From positions 1 through 39,417 of the forward strand of contig NZ_BCPV01000035.1 of assembly GCF_001544135.1 (NCBI RefSeq): a stretch of 39,417 nucleotides of DNA, read 5' to 3'. Below, piece after piece: positions 29,953-39,417 of the stretch. The position numbers and the translations under genes are program-made. This DNA is from Geobacillus zalihae NBRC 101842. GTDB lineage: Bacteria > Bacillota > Bacilli > Bacillales > Anoxybacillaceae. Within the stretch, counting starts at the first letter, position 1; each line of letters opens with the position of its first letter. The notes under the pieces are model-generated. The model worked only from the letters and a program-made list of their open reading frames with translations. It was not told the DNA's origin and made no database searches.

Positions 29953-31047
29953 TTATATTTCTTTAGTAGAGTTCCGGACAATTAACTCAGGTTTATAAAT
30001 AATATCCCTGATCGTTTCAGCCGTTGGCTGTTCGATCATTTGAATAAGCAGTTGCGCTGCTTCGATCCCCATTTCCATTTTTGGATGACGGATCGTCGTC
30101 AACTTCACTTCCGTCGCTGTCGCAAACGTCGAGTCATCAAACCCGACGATCGAAAGGTCATCGGGAACGGATAATCCTTGTTGACGAATCACCTCAAGAA
30201 GTAAAATCGCCAGCTCATCGTTATAGCAGACAAAGGCAGTTGGTCGCTCCCCTTTTGGGCGTTGCAAAAACTGTCTTGCCACCTCAAGCGGTTTTGTCAT
30301 TTTCTCCTCTGTTGCATAAGAAAGAAGATAGTCTGTTGCAACAGGCATCTCGTGTTGCTGGTGAGCGCGAATAAAGCCGCGCAAACGGTCCACTCCTTGC
30401 AAATCGTCGGTTTTAAAGAAACCAGCAATCCGGCGGTGCCCTAAACGAATAAGATGATCGGTCAATAAAAATCCGCCCTGCTCATCATCCATTTTCACGC
30501 ATGGACAGCTCACTTCCAAATAGCGAGCGTTAATCATGACATACGGAATATGGAGGTTATTGAGCGACAAGTAGTAGCCTAGATTCGGATTCCCTTGTGC
30601 ACTTTTGGTCGGCTCGATGATCAACCCGCTTAATGGTTCTCGAATCATCTCCTCAAGCTGCTCTTTCTCTCGCTGTTTATCATTATTCGTACTGGCCAGC
30701 AAAAGACGGTATCCCTTTTCCCGCAACGTCTCCTCCGCCCCGCGGACAATATGCGGAAAAATATAGTCGGAAATATAAGTAGTGATGATCCCAATGGTTT
30801 TCGTATCCACTTGTTCTTTTGACTTCGGCCGGGACACAAATGTGCCGCTCCCTTGAATTTTGTACAGCCACCCTTCCTTCTCGAGCTCCCCGAGCGCCTG
30901 CCGAACCGTATGACGACTTAACTGAAACTGGTTGGCGATTTCATGCTCAGTTGGAATTTTCTCATCCGGCTTCATTTTTCCAGACACGATCCAAGATAAA
31001 ATTTCTTGCTTTAATTGCACATATTTTGGCACCATTTTCTCCTTCAT
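29953..31047 (-). CDS. araR: arabinose-responsive transcriptional repressor, GntR-LacI chimera
   Basis: A 364-aa repressor. Residues 1-72 form a GntR-type winged helix (IPTEHEIANQFQLSRHTVRQALGELEKEGW), and residues 80-364 a LacI/GalR-type sugar-binding domain (TKTIGIITTYISDYIFPHIVRG, SIVGFDDSTFATA). This fusion is the hallmark of AraR, which releases operator DNA on binding L-arabinose. Matching boxes occur before araE, araD, araR itself and abnE in this window. Own promoter at 31089-31119; the 82-bp gap to araD carries the araD promoter. Confidence 0.95.
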   Translation of the reverse strand: MKEKMVPKYVQLKQEILSWIVSGKMKPDEKIPTEHEIANQFQLSRHTVRQALGELEKEGWLYKIQGSGTFVSRPKSKEQVDTKTIGIITTYISDYIFPHIVRGAEETLREKGYRLLLASTNNDKQREKEQLEEMIREPLSGLIIEPTKSAQGNPNLGYYLSLNNLHIPYVMINARYLEVSCPCVKMDDEQGGFLLTDHLIRLGHRRIAGFFKTDDLQGVDRLRGFIRAHQQHEMPVATDYLLSYATEEKMTKPLEVARQFLQRPKGERPTAFVCYNDELAILLLEVIRQQGLSVPDDLSIVGFDDSTFATATEVKLTTIRHPKMEMGIEAAQLLIQMIEQPTAETIRDIIYKPELIVRNSTKEI

Positions 31048-31088
31048 AAGTCCACCTCAACGACAAAAATGAGATACAAATTAATTTT

Positions 31089-31119
31089 ATTATAGCAATT
31101 CTCATTTGTTCGTATCTAT
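31089..31119 (-). promoter_or_regulatory. araR box: araR promoter with AraR-like box (autoregulation)
   Basis: An extended -10, TTGCTATAAT (TATAAT at 31089-31094, minus strand), is preceded by a poor -35 (TAGATA). An imperfect AraR box ATTTGTTCGTATCTAT (31104-31119) overlaps the spacer and -35, suggesting weak self-repression. Confidence 0.55.
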
Positions 31120-31126
31120 TTTTAAT

Positions 31127-31162
31127 AACAAAGGGCCAAGCAGATTGGCTTGACCCTTTGTT
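31127..31162 (-). terminator. terminator of araEGH
   Basis: A 15-bp stem with one G-U-type mismatch, AACAAAGGGTCAAGC with GCTTGGCCCTTTGTT, around a 6-nt loop, begins five bases past the araH stop and is followed by ATTAAAAAT. It separates araEGH from the araR promoter. Confidence 0.75.
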
Positions 31163-31166
31163 TTGC

Positions 31167-32390
31167 TTACGCAGCTTTGTTTTTGTTGTAAATATCAAAG
31201 GCAACAGCGGCAAGCAGAACAAGTCCTTTAATGGCTTGTTGCCAGTCGATGCCCAGTCCAAGTAAGGACATCCCGTTATTCATTACGCCCATGACAAGAC
31301 CACCGATGATCGCCCCACCGATCGTACCGACGCCGCCATAAGCAGATGCACCTCCAATAAAGCATGCCGCGATGGCATCGAGTTCAAACAAATTTCCTGC
31401 TTTTGGCGTCGCTGCGTTGAGACGGGCAGCAAAAATTAGTCCGGACAAAGCGGCCAATACCCCCATATTCACAAACACCCAAAAAGTGACACGTTTTGTT
31501 TTAATCCCTGACAGTTGGGCTGCCTTTTCATTGCCGCCAATAGCATAAATGTGACGCCCAACGACCGTTCGATTAGCGACAAATGAATAAGCGATGATCA
31601 ACGCAGCCAAAATAACTAAGATTGTCGGAATTCCTTCGTACGTCGCCAAAATATAAGAGAAGATCATAATAACGGCAACAATGACGGCCATTTTTATCCC
31701 AAACACCGGGGCAGGACTGACCGCAAAGCCGTATTTTTTTTGGCCGTTTCGTTTTCGCCATTCCAATGCGATAAATAAGACAGAAATCGCTAAACCGACC
31801 ACAAGAGTGAAAAGATGAAGAGATCCCCCATTAAATAGATCTGGAAGAAACCCTGAACTAATATTTTGGAATGTTTTCGGAAACGGGGCGATTGATTGCC
31901 CCTCTAAAATGACCATCGTCAACCCGCGAAACAGTAACATGCCTGCCAACGTCACAATAAACGCCGGGATTTTCACGTAGGCAACCCAAAATCCTTGCCA
32001 TGCCCCAATCAAGGCTCCTAGCACTAAGCAAATGAGAACTGTCATCCAAACCGGTACATGATGTTGAACCATAAGAATGCCAGCCAAAGCCCCGACAAAG
32101 GCTGCCACCGATCCGACCGATAAGTCGATATGTCCAGTAATAATGACAAGCATCATTCCAACAGCCAACACTAAAATATAACTGTTTTGCAAGATTAAGT
32201 TCGTAATATTTAGCGGCCTTAATAAAATGCCTCCCGTTAATAATTGAAACAATAACATGATCAAGACGAGAGCGATCACCATGCTATAGCTTCTCATATT
32301 GCTTTTTATCATCTGTTTGAAAGTTAACCGTTCGTCCTTTGTTGACCGCTTTGAAGGTTGGTGTACTGTTTTTTGCATCGGTGCTTCCAT
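31167..32390 (-). CDS. araH: arabinose ABC transporter permease (RbsC/XylH type)
   Basis: A 407-aa CUT2-class permease with about ten or more membrane helices, beginning near residue 35. The conserved LAVGMMLVIITGHIDLSVGS segment and ALSGLIFAARLNAATP/IAACFIGGASAYGGVGTIGGAIIG region are diagnostic of the BPD_transp_2 family. An internal hydrophilic insertion (EWRKRNGQKKYGF) near residue 215 and its length suggest a XylH-like form. Start follows araG by one base (GGGAGGGAG site inside araG). It forms the membrane channel for monomeric arabinose with araG and araE. Confidence 0.92.
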   Translation of the reverse strand: MEAPMQKTVHQPSKRSTKDERLTFKQMIKSNMRSYSMVIALVLIMLLFQLLTGGILLRPLNITNLILQNSYILVLAVGMMLVIITGHIDLSVGSVAAFVGALAGILMVQHHVPVWMTVLICLVLGALIGAWQGFWVAYVKIPAFIVTLAGMLLFRGLTMVILEGQSIAPFPKTFQNISSGFLPDLFNGGSLHLFTLVVGLAISVLFIALEWRKRNGQKKYGFAVSPAPVFGIKMAVIVAVIMIFSYILATYEGIPTILVILAALIIAYSFVANRTVVGRHIYAIGGNEKAAQLSGIKTKRVTFWVFVNMGVLAALSGLIFAARLNAATPKAGNLFELDAIAACFIGGASAYGGVGTIGGAIIGGLVMGVMNNGMSLLGLGIDWQQAIKGLVLLAAVAFDIYNKNKAA

Positions 32391-32391
32391 C

Positions 32392-33933
32392 TTATACTCC
32401 CTCCCGAATAGCCGTTTTTGTCATTAGTCTCATTAATTTTTCCTGTGTTGCTTCTTCCCGTACAACTTCACCAGTGATGCGTCCTTCGCTCATCACGTAA
32501 ATCCGGTCGCACATCCCGAGAATTTCTGGAAGCTCGGAAGAAATCATTAAAATGCCTTTCCCTGCATTCGCCAACTGATGAATGATCGTATAAATTTCAT
32601 ATTTCGCCCCTACATCAATTCCCCTTGTCGGTTCATCCAAAATCAAAATATCCGGTTCGGCAAAAATCCATTTACTTAAAACGACTTTTTGCTGATTTCC
32701 ACCACTAAGCGCTTCCGCTTTTTGAAACACGCTTGGCGTTTTAATTTTGAATTGGTTACGGAATCGTTCCGATTCAATAATTTCCTTATTTTCATCGACC
32801 ACAAAATGGTTCGAGATTTTTCCTAAGCGAGAAAGCGTAATATTTTTCCGAATGTCTTCCATTAAGATAAGGCCATTTCCTTTCCTGTCTTCGGTTACAT
32901 AAGCGATCCCGTTGGCAATGGCTTTACTAACATCGCTTACATCGATTTTGGCCCCATTTTTCCATATCTCACCGCTGATTTTCTTTCCGTATGATCGACC
33001 AAAGATGCTCATGGCCAATTCAGTTCGACCTGCCCCCATGAGACCGGCGATTCCCACAATTTCTCCTCTGCGAATTGACAAATGAACATTATCAATTACT
33101 TTGCGTTCGGGATAAACAGGATGATGTACGGTCCAGTTTTTTACTTCAAATATAACTTCACCGATCTTCGGCGTTCTTGTCGGATAACGGTTCGTTAAAT
33201 CACGCCCCACCATTCCGCGAATGATTCGATCCTCGGTCACTTCATCGCGCTTCATATCCAATGTTTCAATCGTTTTTCCATCCCGTAAAATCGTGATCGA
33301 ATCGGCGACCTTGGCAATTTCATTCAACTTATGAGAAATAATAATGGCAGACAAACCTTGTTTTTTAAACTCTAAAAGCAAGTTTAATAAATTTTCACTG
33401 TCATCTTCATTCAATGCCGCCGTCGGCTCATCCAAAATAAGCAATTTTACTTCTTTGGATAATGCTTTCGCGATTTCCACCAATTGCTGTTTGCCGACTC
33501 CAAGTTGACCGACCAACGTGTGGGGGGATTCATCCAATCCAACTTTCTGCAACAGCTCTTTTGTTTGTGCAAACGTTTCGTTCCAGTTAATGACTCCTTT
33601 TTTCGCCCGTTCATTCCCTAAAAAAATGTTTTCAGCAATGGACAAATAGGGGATTAGGGCAAGCTCTTGATGGATGATGACAATCCCTAATTGCTCGCTC
33701 TGTTTAATATCTTTAAATTTGCATACTTCTCCTTTAAATAAAATTTCCCCGTCATACGTCCCATATGGATAAACGCCACTTAACACTTTCATCAATGTCG
33801 ATTTTCCTGCCCCATTCTCCCCGCAAAGCGCATGAATTTCTCCTTCTCGCACCTTTAAATTCACATTATCAAGCGCTTTCACTCCGGGAAATTGTTTCGT
33901 AATCCCCCTCATTTCCAAAATAAATGCACACAT
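32392..33933 (-). CDS. araG: arabinose ABC transporter ATPase, two-domain
   Basis: A 513-aa protein with two fused ABC ATPase domains typical of CUT2 sugar importers (AraG/RbsA/XylG). Domain 1 has Walker [10 protein letters not shown] (about residue 40), signature [15 protein letters not shown] and Walker [12 protein letters not shown]. Domain 2 has a degenerate Walker A ([10 protein letters not shown]), signature [14 protein letters not shown] and Walker [15 protein letters not shown]. The degenerate second site is normal for the family. Strong ribosome site GAGGAGGCGGGGGAG. Unlike the two CUT1 systems in the window, this importer carries its own ATPase. Confidence 0.95.
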   Translation of the reverse strand: MCAFILEMRGITKQFPGVKALDNVNLKVREGEIHALCGENGAGKSTLMKVLSGVYPYGTYDGEILFKGEVCKFKDIKQSEQLGIVIIHQELALIPYLSIAENIFLGNERAKKGVINWNETFAQTKELLQKVGLDESPHTLVGQLGVGKQQLVEIAKALSKEVKLLILDEPTAALNEDDSENLLNLLLEFKKQGLSAIIISHKLNEIAKVADSITILRDGKTIETLDMKRDEVTEDRIIRGMVGRDLTNRYPTRTPKIGEVIFEVKNWTVHHPVYPERKVIDNVHLSIRRGEIVGIAGLMGAGRTELAMSIFGRSYGKKISGEIWKNGAKIDVSDVSKAIANGIAYVTEDRKGNGLILMEDIRKNITLSRLGKISNHFVVDENKEIIESERFRNQFKIKTPSVFQKAEALSGGNQQKVVLSKWIFAEPDILILDEPTRGIDVGAKYEIYTIIHQLANAGKGILMISSELPEILGMCDRIYVMSEGRITGEVVREEATQEKLMRLMTKTAIREGV

Positions 33934-33961
33934 ACTCCCCCGCCTCCTCGTAAGAGAGCAC

Positions 33962-33990
33962 GGATATAAGGGACAGCAGCCCTTATATCC
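33962..33990 (-). other. intercistronic hairpin between araE and araG
   Basis: A perfect 11-bp stem GGATATAAGGG/CCCTTATATCC with a 7-nt loop lies shortly after the araE stop. No U-tract follows on the minus strand, so it probably protects the araE message or slows polymerase, favouring the binding protein. Confidence 0.7.
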
Positions 33991-34006
33991 GCTTTTTCTC
34001 TCAAGC

Positions 34007-35083
34007 TTATTTCAAATCTTCTTTTTTGTAATAGCCACTATCGACTAGCACTTTTTCATAATTCGATTGATCGACGGAAATCGGTTCCAACAAGTAAGAC
34101 GGCACGACTTTTACCCCATTATCATATGTTTTGGTGTCGTTTACTTCCGGCTTTTTGTCCTTCAATACTGCATCAGCCATCTCAACAGCTTTTTTCGCCA
34201 ATTCCCGCGTATCTTTAAATACCGTTTGTGTTTGTTCACCAGCAATAATCGATTTTATTGAAGCCAATTCCGCATCTTGTCCCGTGATTACCGGCATCGG
34301 TTTGCTCGCGGTCCCATAACCGACCCCTTTTAAGGAAGAAATGACCCCGATGCTAATACCGTCGTACGGAGACAGTACGGCATCAACACGAGCGTCCGTA
34401 TAATGCGCGCTCAGCAAGTTATCCATACGCGCTTGAGCTGTCGCCCCATCCCAACGGAGTGTTGCAACTTGGTCGAATTTTGTTTGACCGCTTTTTACCA
34501 CTAGCTTTCCTGAATCGATGTACGGTTTTAAAATCGACATGGCTCCATCAAAGAAGAAATAAGCGTTATTGTCATCTGGAGATCCAGCAAACAACTCAAT
34601 ATTGAACGGGCCTTTTCCTTCTTTAAGACCTAGCTTTTGTTCAATGTATTGGCCTTGCAGCACACCAACTTTAAAGTTGTCGAATGTCGCATAGTAGTCC
34701 ACATACTTGCTATTCTTGATTAAGCGGTCGTACGAAATCACCTTAATCCCTTGTTTATTCGCTTTTTCCAATACGTCGGTCAACGCTTCCCCATCAATCG
34801 GTGCAATGACTAACACGTTAACGCCTTTGGTGATCATATTTTCAATTTGAGATACCTGGTTTTCGACTACGTCTTCAGCATATTGCAAATCCGTCTTATA
34901 ACCGAGCTTCTCAAACTCTTTCACCATACTTTCCCCATCACGCACCCAGCGCTCCGATGACTTTGTTGGCATCGAAATACCGACAAACCCAGCGTTCTTT
35001 CCGCCACTCGTTCCGATGCCGCCACATGCAGACAACGCCAATACAAGGAACAGTAACGTTAGTGTAGATAAAAACCTTTTCAT
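34007..35083 (-). CDS. araE: arabinose-binding lipoprotein (periplasmic-binding type)
   Basis: A 358-aa CUT2 sugar-binding protein of the Peripla_BP_4 (RbsB/XylF) fold. Signal: [20 protein letters not shown], with lipobox ALSAC, then a mature domain that starts [19 protein letters not shown], very like xylose/arabinose receptors. [10 protein letters not shown] and LSPYDGIS lie in sugar-contact regions. It supplies arabinose (or xylose; not separable here) to AraGH. Ribosome site AGGAGGGGG. First gene of araEGH, with two AraR boxes and a cre-like site upstream. Note that the T-6 name araE is used for the receptor, not for the B. subtilis permease. Confidence 0.92.
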   Translation of the reverse strand: MKRFLSTLTLLFLVLALSACGGIGTSGGKNAGFVGISMPTKSSERWVRDGESMVKEFEKLGYKTDLQYAEDVVENQVSQIENMITKGVNVLVIAPIDGEALTDVLEKANKQGIKVISYDRLIKNSKYVDYYATFDNFKVGVLQGQYIEQKLGLKEGKGPFNIELFAGSPDDNNAYFFFDGAMSILKPYIDSGKLVVKSGQTKFDQVATLRWDGATAQARMDNLLSAHYTDARVDAVLSPYDGISIGVISSLKGVGYGTASKPMPVITGQDAELASIKSIIAGEQTQTVFKDTRELAKKAVEMADAVLKDKKPEVNDTKTYDNGVKVVPSYLLEPISVDQSNYEKVLVDSGYYKKEDLK

Positions 35084-35098
35084 TTTTCCCCCTCCTAA

Positions 35099-35159
35099 AA
35101 TTTGTACGTATATTTTCTTCGTGCTTTTACTATATCATTGATTAAATTGTACGTCTTTT
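35099..35159 (-). promoter_or_regulatory. araR box: araE promoter flanked by two AraR-type boxes
   Basis: Box 1 (35099-35114, AATTTGTACGTATATT) lies just before the ribosome site; box 2 (35144-35159, AAATTGTACGTCTTTT) covers the expected -35. Their centres are 45 bp apart, close to the spacing of paired cooperative AraR operators in B. subtilis. The -10 is TATAGT (35129-35134) between them, with no good -35, so an activator, perhaps AraT, may also be needed. Confidence 0.65.
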
Positions 35160-35195
35160 TAATCAATTAACGATTTTTATAAAAATTTAACTTTA

Positions 35196-35210
35196 TTGAA
35201 GCGTTTTCAA
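35196..35210. promoter_or_regulatory. cre: cre-like site upstream of araE
   Basis: TTGAAGCGTTTTCAA on the plus strand is palindromic at its ends and resembles the CcpA site but is one base short of the standard spacing. It lies about 60 bp upstream of the predicted araE -10. A weak candidate for catabolite control. Confidence 0.35.
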
Positions 35211-35241
35211 AAAAAGAAAGATGTCCCTACAAATTGGGACA
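35209..35241 (-). terminator. terminator after araT
   Basis: TGTCCC/GGGACA with an 8-nt loop is followed on the minus strand by TCTTTCTTTTTTT. It ends the araPST transcript upstream of the araE promoter. The rest of 35242-35367 shows nothing recognisable. Confidence 0.75.
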
Positions 35242-35367
35242 CCCTTTTTGATTACCATATGTAAACAATGAATCTTCCTTGAATCGATATCTAGTATGTC
35301 TGTGGAAGGCAGGCGGCTTTTGAGGTCAGCTCCCGCAAAAAGAAAACGTGATCTGTTTTGCTACTAG

Positions 35368-36570
35368 CTATGCCTCACGTTCTAGATGTATCTTCCGATA
35401 TTGGTTTGGAGGCACTCCCATCGCTTTTTTAAAGGCCGTGCTAAAATAATGTTGTGTATCATAGCCGACTCGCTCGGCAATTTCGTGAATAGGTAGTTCC
35501 GTAGATAAAAGTAGCTCAACCGCCTTCGTCAGTCGAATTTTCGTCAATAAGTGAACAAAAGAAATGCCTAGCTCTTGCTTGATCATTCGGCTCAGGTAAA
35601 TGGGAGAGACATTGAGAAATTGAGCAACCGACTCAAGTGTCAGTTCTGACTGGCTAAAATGTGTCTGTATATACTGTTTGGCGCGGCGGACAACCGGAGA
35701 AAGACGCTTTTCTTCCTCCATCTTCCTCTTACATTTTTCATACGCCGAAATCACCCCGGTCACCCCTCCCTCTACCATTTCCATATAAGCGCTAGCTCCA
35801 ATGTACAAATATTGCTTTAATGCGGCTTCAATCCCCCTACGCTGTTCTTCACTAATCGGTGTCCAAACTATGACAACAACGAACCCATTTGAATCGCGAA
35901 AAACCAACATTTCATGATTCACCAACAATTCAGACACGATGTTTTCTATCGCAAACAAAAGAATGTATCGATCCCGATCGTTCATAATGGGTTGATTTTT
36001 AAACGAGAACCATTGAATGACAACAACTTGAACAGGACAAAATGATGGAAGGCCAAGCAAAGGCAACTGTCTCATCATTTCCTCTTCCCTCAATCTTCCT
36101 TCTACCCATTCGACTCCTAATTGCTGGCGAAGCAACCCGACATTTTTTTGTACTTGACTCGTTAATAGCTCTACATATCCTCTCTCCTGATGCTCACGTT
36201 CAAGTTTCTCTTTCACCTTCGCCACTACTTCGCGCAATTGCTTTGGGTCCGTTGGTTTTAACAAGTAATCATCCACCTGGAGACGGAGTGCTTCTTGCGC
36301 ATATGAAAACTCATCGTAACCAGTAATCACGATCATATGGCAGTGCGGCAGCCTCTCTCGCACATGTTTCATAAGTGTCAGCCCGTCCATAATCGGCATG
36401 CTCAAATCTACAAATAATACGTGCACTTCATGTTTTATCGCTAATTCTAGCGCCTCTTCCCCATCTTCCGCTTCCGCGATCACTTCCATATTGAATTGAG
36501 CCCAGTCGATCGATTCTCGAATTCCTTCACGAATAATCATCTCATCATCCGCAATTAGCACTTTCCACAT
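35368..36570 (-). CDS. araT: response regulator, AraC-type (YesN-like)
   Basis: A 400-aa regulator. Residues 1-125 form the receiver (IADDE, phospho-acceptor D55 in LFVDLSMP, K in LLKPTDP), residues 130-295 a linker, and residues 300-398 an AraC double helix-turn-helix (LNVSPIYLSRMIKQELG, IAERVGYDTQHYFSTAFKKAMGV). It is partnered with the kinase directly upstream in transcription, 13 bp away. In T-6 the AraPST system activates the arabinose importer genes; the adjacent araEGH operon is the obvious target. Confidence 0.92.
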   Translation of the reverse strand: MWKVLIADDEMIIREGIRESIDWAQFNMEVIAEAEDGEEALELAIKHEVHVLFVDLSMPIMDGLTLMKHVRERLPHCHMIVITGYDEFSYAQEALRLQVDDYLLKPTDPKQLREVVAKVKEKLEREHQERGYVELLTSQVQKNVGLLRQQLGVEWVEGRLREEEMMRQLPLLGLPSFCPVQVVVIQWFSFKNQPIMNDRDRYILLFAIENIVSELLVNHEMLVFRDSNGFVVVIVWTPISEEQRRGIEAALKQYLYIGASAYMEMVEGGVTGVISAYEKCKRKMEEEKRLSPVVRRAKQYIQTHFSQSELTLESVAQFLNVSPIYLSRMIKQELGISFVHLLTKIRLTKAVELLLSTELPIHEIAERVGYDTQHYFSTAFKKAMGVPPNQYRKIHLEREA

Positions 36571-36583
36571 TTCTTCGTCCCTC

Positions 36584-38371
36584 CTAGGAGAGGTTCATGA
36601 TCATTGGATGCACAATCATCACGGTCGTTCCTTTCCCTTCTTCACTGTCAATATACAACCGATAAGACGGACCGAATGTTAATTGCAACCGAGCCTGTAC
36701 ATTGACCATTCCGTATCCTTTTATATTTCTCATCTTGCCTTCCTGATCTCCCGCTGTAAAGTCAATCGTTAGACTTTTCCGCAGCTCCTCAAGCCGCTCC
36801 CGGGACATTCCAATCCCATCATCTTTCACGCGAATATACATCGTTCCATCTCGCTCTTCTGCTTGAATCGAAATATGCCCCGGTCCTCTTCGCTGTTTAA
36901 TGCCATGATAAATAGCATTTTCCACAATTGGCTGCAACAACAATTTTAACACATAGAACTGTTGCAAATGTTCAGGAATATCAAATGTGTAGTTTAACTT
37001 ATCTTTATAACGAACTTTCTGAATGTGCAAGTAACTTTTTATATGTTCGATCTCCTCAGCGAAAAGAATCATGTTCCTTCCTTTGCTCAACCCGATGCGG
37101 AACAGCTTTGCCAGCGCACCCACCACTTCCGCTACATCATCCGCCCCTTTTTTTCGCGCCATCCACTGAATCGTATCTAACGTATTGTAAAGGAAATGCG
37201 GCTTAATCTGGGCCTGCAGCTCCCGCAACTCCGCTTCCCAACGCTGTCGCTCCTGCCATTCTGCCAAAGAAATAAAACGTTGCATTTGATCCAACATATG
37301 GTTGAAGCTTCGGCCTAATATCCCAATTTCATCCATACGTTCATCATGATAACGGACCGTTAAATCGCCTGCTTGCGCTTTTTTCATAAAAGCTGTTAGC
37401 TGGCTGATTGGGCGCGATAACGAAAAAGATAAGTAATACGAGGCGCCGAGCGCAATAAAACAGACGAAAAAGATGAAGCTGATGATATAAAAACGGATTT
37501 CCATCACTTCTAACGCCGATTCATTGCCAGAAAATACTCCGATAATCGTCCAATTGGTAAACGGGGAGCGTTGATAAATCAACTGGATATGTTGTCCGTT
37601 TATTTCTTTCGAAAACGTACCACTATTCCCTTGAACCCATCGCAGCGGAATTGTTCGAAGCGGCGATGGGCTTGGAGTATAAATACTCTCGCCTCGCTCA
37701 TCTATCACTAGCAAATGTCCCCATTTCCCAAGACGGACGTTTTTTGTCGCTTCTGCAATGACTCGCAGCTTTAAATCAATAAGCACGACTCCCTTCACCT
37801 TTTGTGTCTCAGGCTCTAAAATCGCCCGTACTGCGGATACGACCTCTTCGCTTGAATAATTGGCATGGGAAAGGACATTTCGCCCACCAGGATGGCCAAT
37901 CATTTTAAAAATCCCTTTATTTTTAACCGCCTCCTGATACCACGATTCCTCTGTCAACGGTTGCGAGGAGCGGCTGTACATTTCATTGCTAATATAATCG
38001 CCATATTGGTTGACAACCAAGATTCCAGCAATTTCAGGATATAACGTTGTAATCCCTTGCAAAAACTGACGAATCTCATACTCATCACTAGAGGTGGAGC
38101 GGTCAAAAAATGCTTTCGTCTCAGGATTAAATGCAATTAAATACGTAATATTTTGCATATTATTAACATAAAACTCTAATGTTCTATTGACTTGGCTAAT
38201 TAACTGTAACGTATTTTCGTTAACTTGCCGCTCGATGATTCGGTCAACCGCCCAGCTCACTAGGCCTCCAAGCCCGAGAGCAGGGACAATCATAGAAATC
38301 AGCAACAAGGAAACAAACTTGTACCGTATCGGCCAATGACGAACTCGCCAACGTTTTCGTACTCCCAACAT
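36584..38371 (-). CDS. araS: sensor histidine kinase (YesM-like)
   Basis: A 595-aa membrane sensor kinase with a membrane segment at about residues 18-42, an extracellular dCACHE-like region at 43-290 (IAGILVVNQYGDYISN, KVKGVVLIDLKLRVIAEA), a second segment at 293-315, HAMP at 316-370, phospho-acceptor H392 (IKPHFLYNTL), then the ATPase domain (QPIVENAIYHGI, DDGIGMSRE). Its ligand input probably comes through the sugar-binding protein AraP. It follows araP by about 18 bp with a weak ribosome site, which suggests coupling to araP translation. Confidence 0.92.
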   Translation of the reverse strand: MLGVRKRWRVRHWPIRYKFVSLLLISMIVPALGLGGLVSWAVDRIIERQVNENTLQLISQVNRTLEFYVNNMQNITYLIAFNPETKAFFDRSTSSDEYEIRQFLQGITTLYPEIAGILVVNQYGDYISNEMYSRSSQPLTEESWYQEAVKNKGIFKMIGHPGGRNVLSHANYSSEEVVSAVRAILEPETQKVKGVVLIDLKLRVIAEATKNVRLGKWGHLLVIDERGESIYTPSPSPLRTIPLRWVQGNSGTFSKEINGQHIQLIYQRSPFTNWTIIGVFSGNESALEVMEIRFYIISFIFFVCFIALGASYYLSFSLSRPISQLTAFMKKAQAGDLTVRYHDERMDEIGILGRSFNHMLDQMQRFISLAEWQERQRWEAELRELQAQIKPHFLYNTLDTIQWMARKKGADDVAEVVGALAKLFRIGLSKGRNMILFAEEIEHIKSYLHIQKVRYKDKLNYTFDIPEHLQQFYVLKLLLQPIVENAIYHGIKQRRGPGHISIQAEERDGTMYIRVKDDGIGMSRERLEELRKSLTIDFTAGDQEGKMRNIKGYGMVNVQARLQLTFGPSYRLYIDSEEGKGTTVMIVHPMIMNLS

Positions 38372-38389
38372 CGATCACTCATTTCTTCT

Positions 38390-39392
38390 TTATCTGGCAT
38401 AAAAACGATCCACATTTTCTTTCGTAACAACCGTGATCCCTGTATCGACATACACCGGCAGAGGCAAATCCCCTGACCGCGAAGAAGACGTAAGGCGATG
38501 ATGAAGTTGAAATAAAAACTGCAACGACCAGTATCCCATATTCCATGTTCCTTGCGCCAATGTCGCAGCAATGACACCCTTCTTCACCAAATCTAACGTT
38601 TGTTTTTCCGTATCAAAACTAATCAATTTTACATGCTTTTTATTCAACATCACAACGGCCTCGGCCATGCCAACTCCCCCATTCGCTTCCGTTGCGAAGA
38701 TCCCCTGCACATCTGGGTAATCCTCTAAGATCTCTATCGCCGCCTGTTTGGAAGCCCTAACATCCCCTTTCCCATTTTTTTACAGCCACCACATGCATTT
38801 GTGGGTATTTTTGATAAATTGTCTCGACAAACCCTCTTGTTCTCTCTTGGTGATTAAGCTGATAAGGCGAAGTAATGATCCCGACATTCCCTTTATTCCC
38901 CAACAGTTTCGCCATTTCATGAGCTGCTGTCACTCCAGCATTATAGTTATTCGTCCCTAAAAACGAAAACGCCTTGCTTCCCGAAGCATTCGAATCAAAC
39001 AACACAACTGGAATTCCTTTCTCCACTGCCTTGTTGATCGTTTTCGTCAACGCTGTCGGATTAATCGCCGAAATAGCAATACCCGCCGGCTTCCTTGCGA
39101 TCACCTGTTCTAGCACCGTCACTTGTTCATTGACATCATACTGTGTCGCTCCGCGATATTCTACAGAGACGTTCAACTCCTCGGCGGCGTCTTCAAACCC
39201 TTTGAGACAGCGCTTCCAATAATCCATTCCTGATTGGAAGGTGATCATGACGTATTTTTCGTTAGGTTGGCCTTGAAATGCCGTCTCTTCTTGGGAGGAT
39301 AAACGAAGGTGAGAAATTTCGAAATGATAGCGATATATATAAAGAAGAAACAAACCAATCAAGCAGACATAAATAATTGCTAATTTTTTCAT
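38390..39392 (-). pseudogene. araP: membrane-anchored sugar-binding sensor protein, frameshifted
   Basis: From the ATG at 39392 (GGGGGGAGGG upstream) the protein has a single N-terminal hydrophobic anchor (LAIIYVCLIGLFLLYIY) and a Peripla_BP_4 domain (YVMITFQSGMDYWKRCLKG, ISAINPTALTKTI, VVLFDSNA). It stops after 211 codons at VKKWERGC. The other part, from ASKQAAIEILEDYPDV through VDRFYAR, lies in the next frame to 38390. Removing one G from the GGGG run (38764-38767, C on plus) gives KKWERDVRASKQAAIEI and a continuous 333-aa protein of normal family length. It is therefore either a recent one-base insertion or a sequencing error. Role: signal receptor for AraS. Confidence 0.9.
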
Positions 39393-39417
39393 ATTAACCC
39401 TCCCCCCTGCAATATGG

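Noticed and set aside
38299-38577. Short overlapping frame across the araP-araS junction
   Set aside because: It overlaps two well-supported genes in another frame and matches nothing I recognise.

Overview
The window looks like a thermophilic Geobacillus/Parageobacillus chromosome. The proteins closely match the hemicellulose-utilisation island known from G. stearothermophilus T-6, and Shine-Dalgarno sequences are strong and G-rich (GGAGG/GGGGGAG types). This assignment rests on recognised protein families and catalytic-residue numbering, not on a database search. Every intact gene is on the minus strand, so transcription runs from high to low coordinates. No rRNA, tRNA or CRISPR array was seen.

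Layout in transcription order. (1) About 39.4-35.4 kb: an arabinose-sensing three-component system, araP (frameshifted here), araS and araT. (2) 35.1-31.2 kb: araEGH, an arabinose-type ABC importer. (3) 31.0-26.0 kb: the regulator araR, then araD-araB-araA (arabinose to xylulose-5-phosphate). (4) 25.7-20.3 kb: abnEFJ, an arabino-oligosaccharide-type ABC importer, followed by a GH127 beta-L-arabinofuranosidase. abnF is interrupted by a 170-bp miniature inverted-repeat element. (5) 20.3-18.8 kb: a graveyard holding an araD 3' relic, a decayed IS4-type transposase and a decayed small Cys-rich gene. (6) 18.8-11.2 kb: abfA (GH51) and a five-gene module corresponding to araJKLMN (oxidoreductase, mutarotase, HAD phosphatase, glycerol-1-phosphate dehydrogenase, GH127). 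(7) 10.9-5.2 kb: xynDC two-component system and the xynEFG xylo-oligosaccharide importer. (8) 5.1-0.2 kb: an intracellular xylan-oligomer operon: mutarotase, CE4 deacetylase, GH52 beta-xylosidase, GH10 xylanase. A sigma-A-type promoter with an operator-like palindrome at the left edge points to another minus-strand operon outside the window.

Together these genes import oligosaccharides made outside the cell and finish their breakdown in the cytoplasm. No secreted depolymerase is present in the window. Control is layered: AraR-type boxes lie before araE, araD, araR and abnE; a cre-like site lies at abnE; XylR-like operators lie before xynDC and the GH52/GH10 operon; and two sensor systems are encoded.

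The most notable observations are the MITE with a perfect 5-bp target duplication in abnF (removing it restores the frame exactly), a one-base frameshift in araP, the araD relic beside the second GH127 gene, and a 233-bp block identical between two mutarotase genes in different operons.
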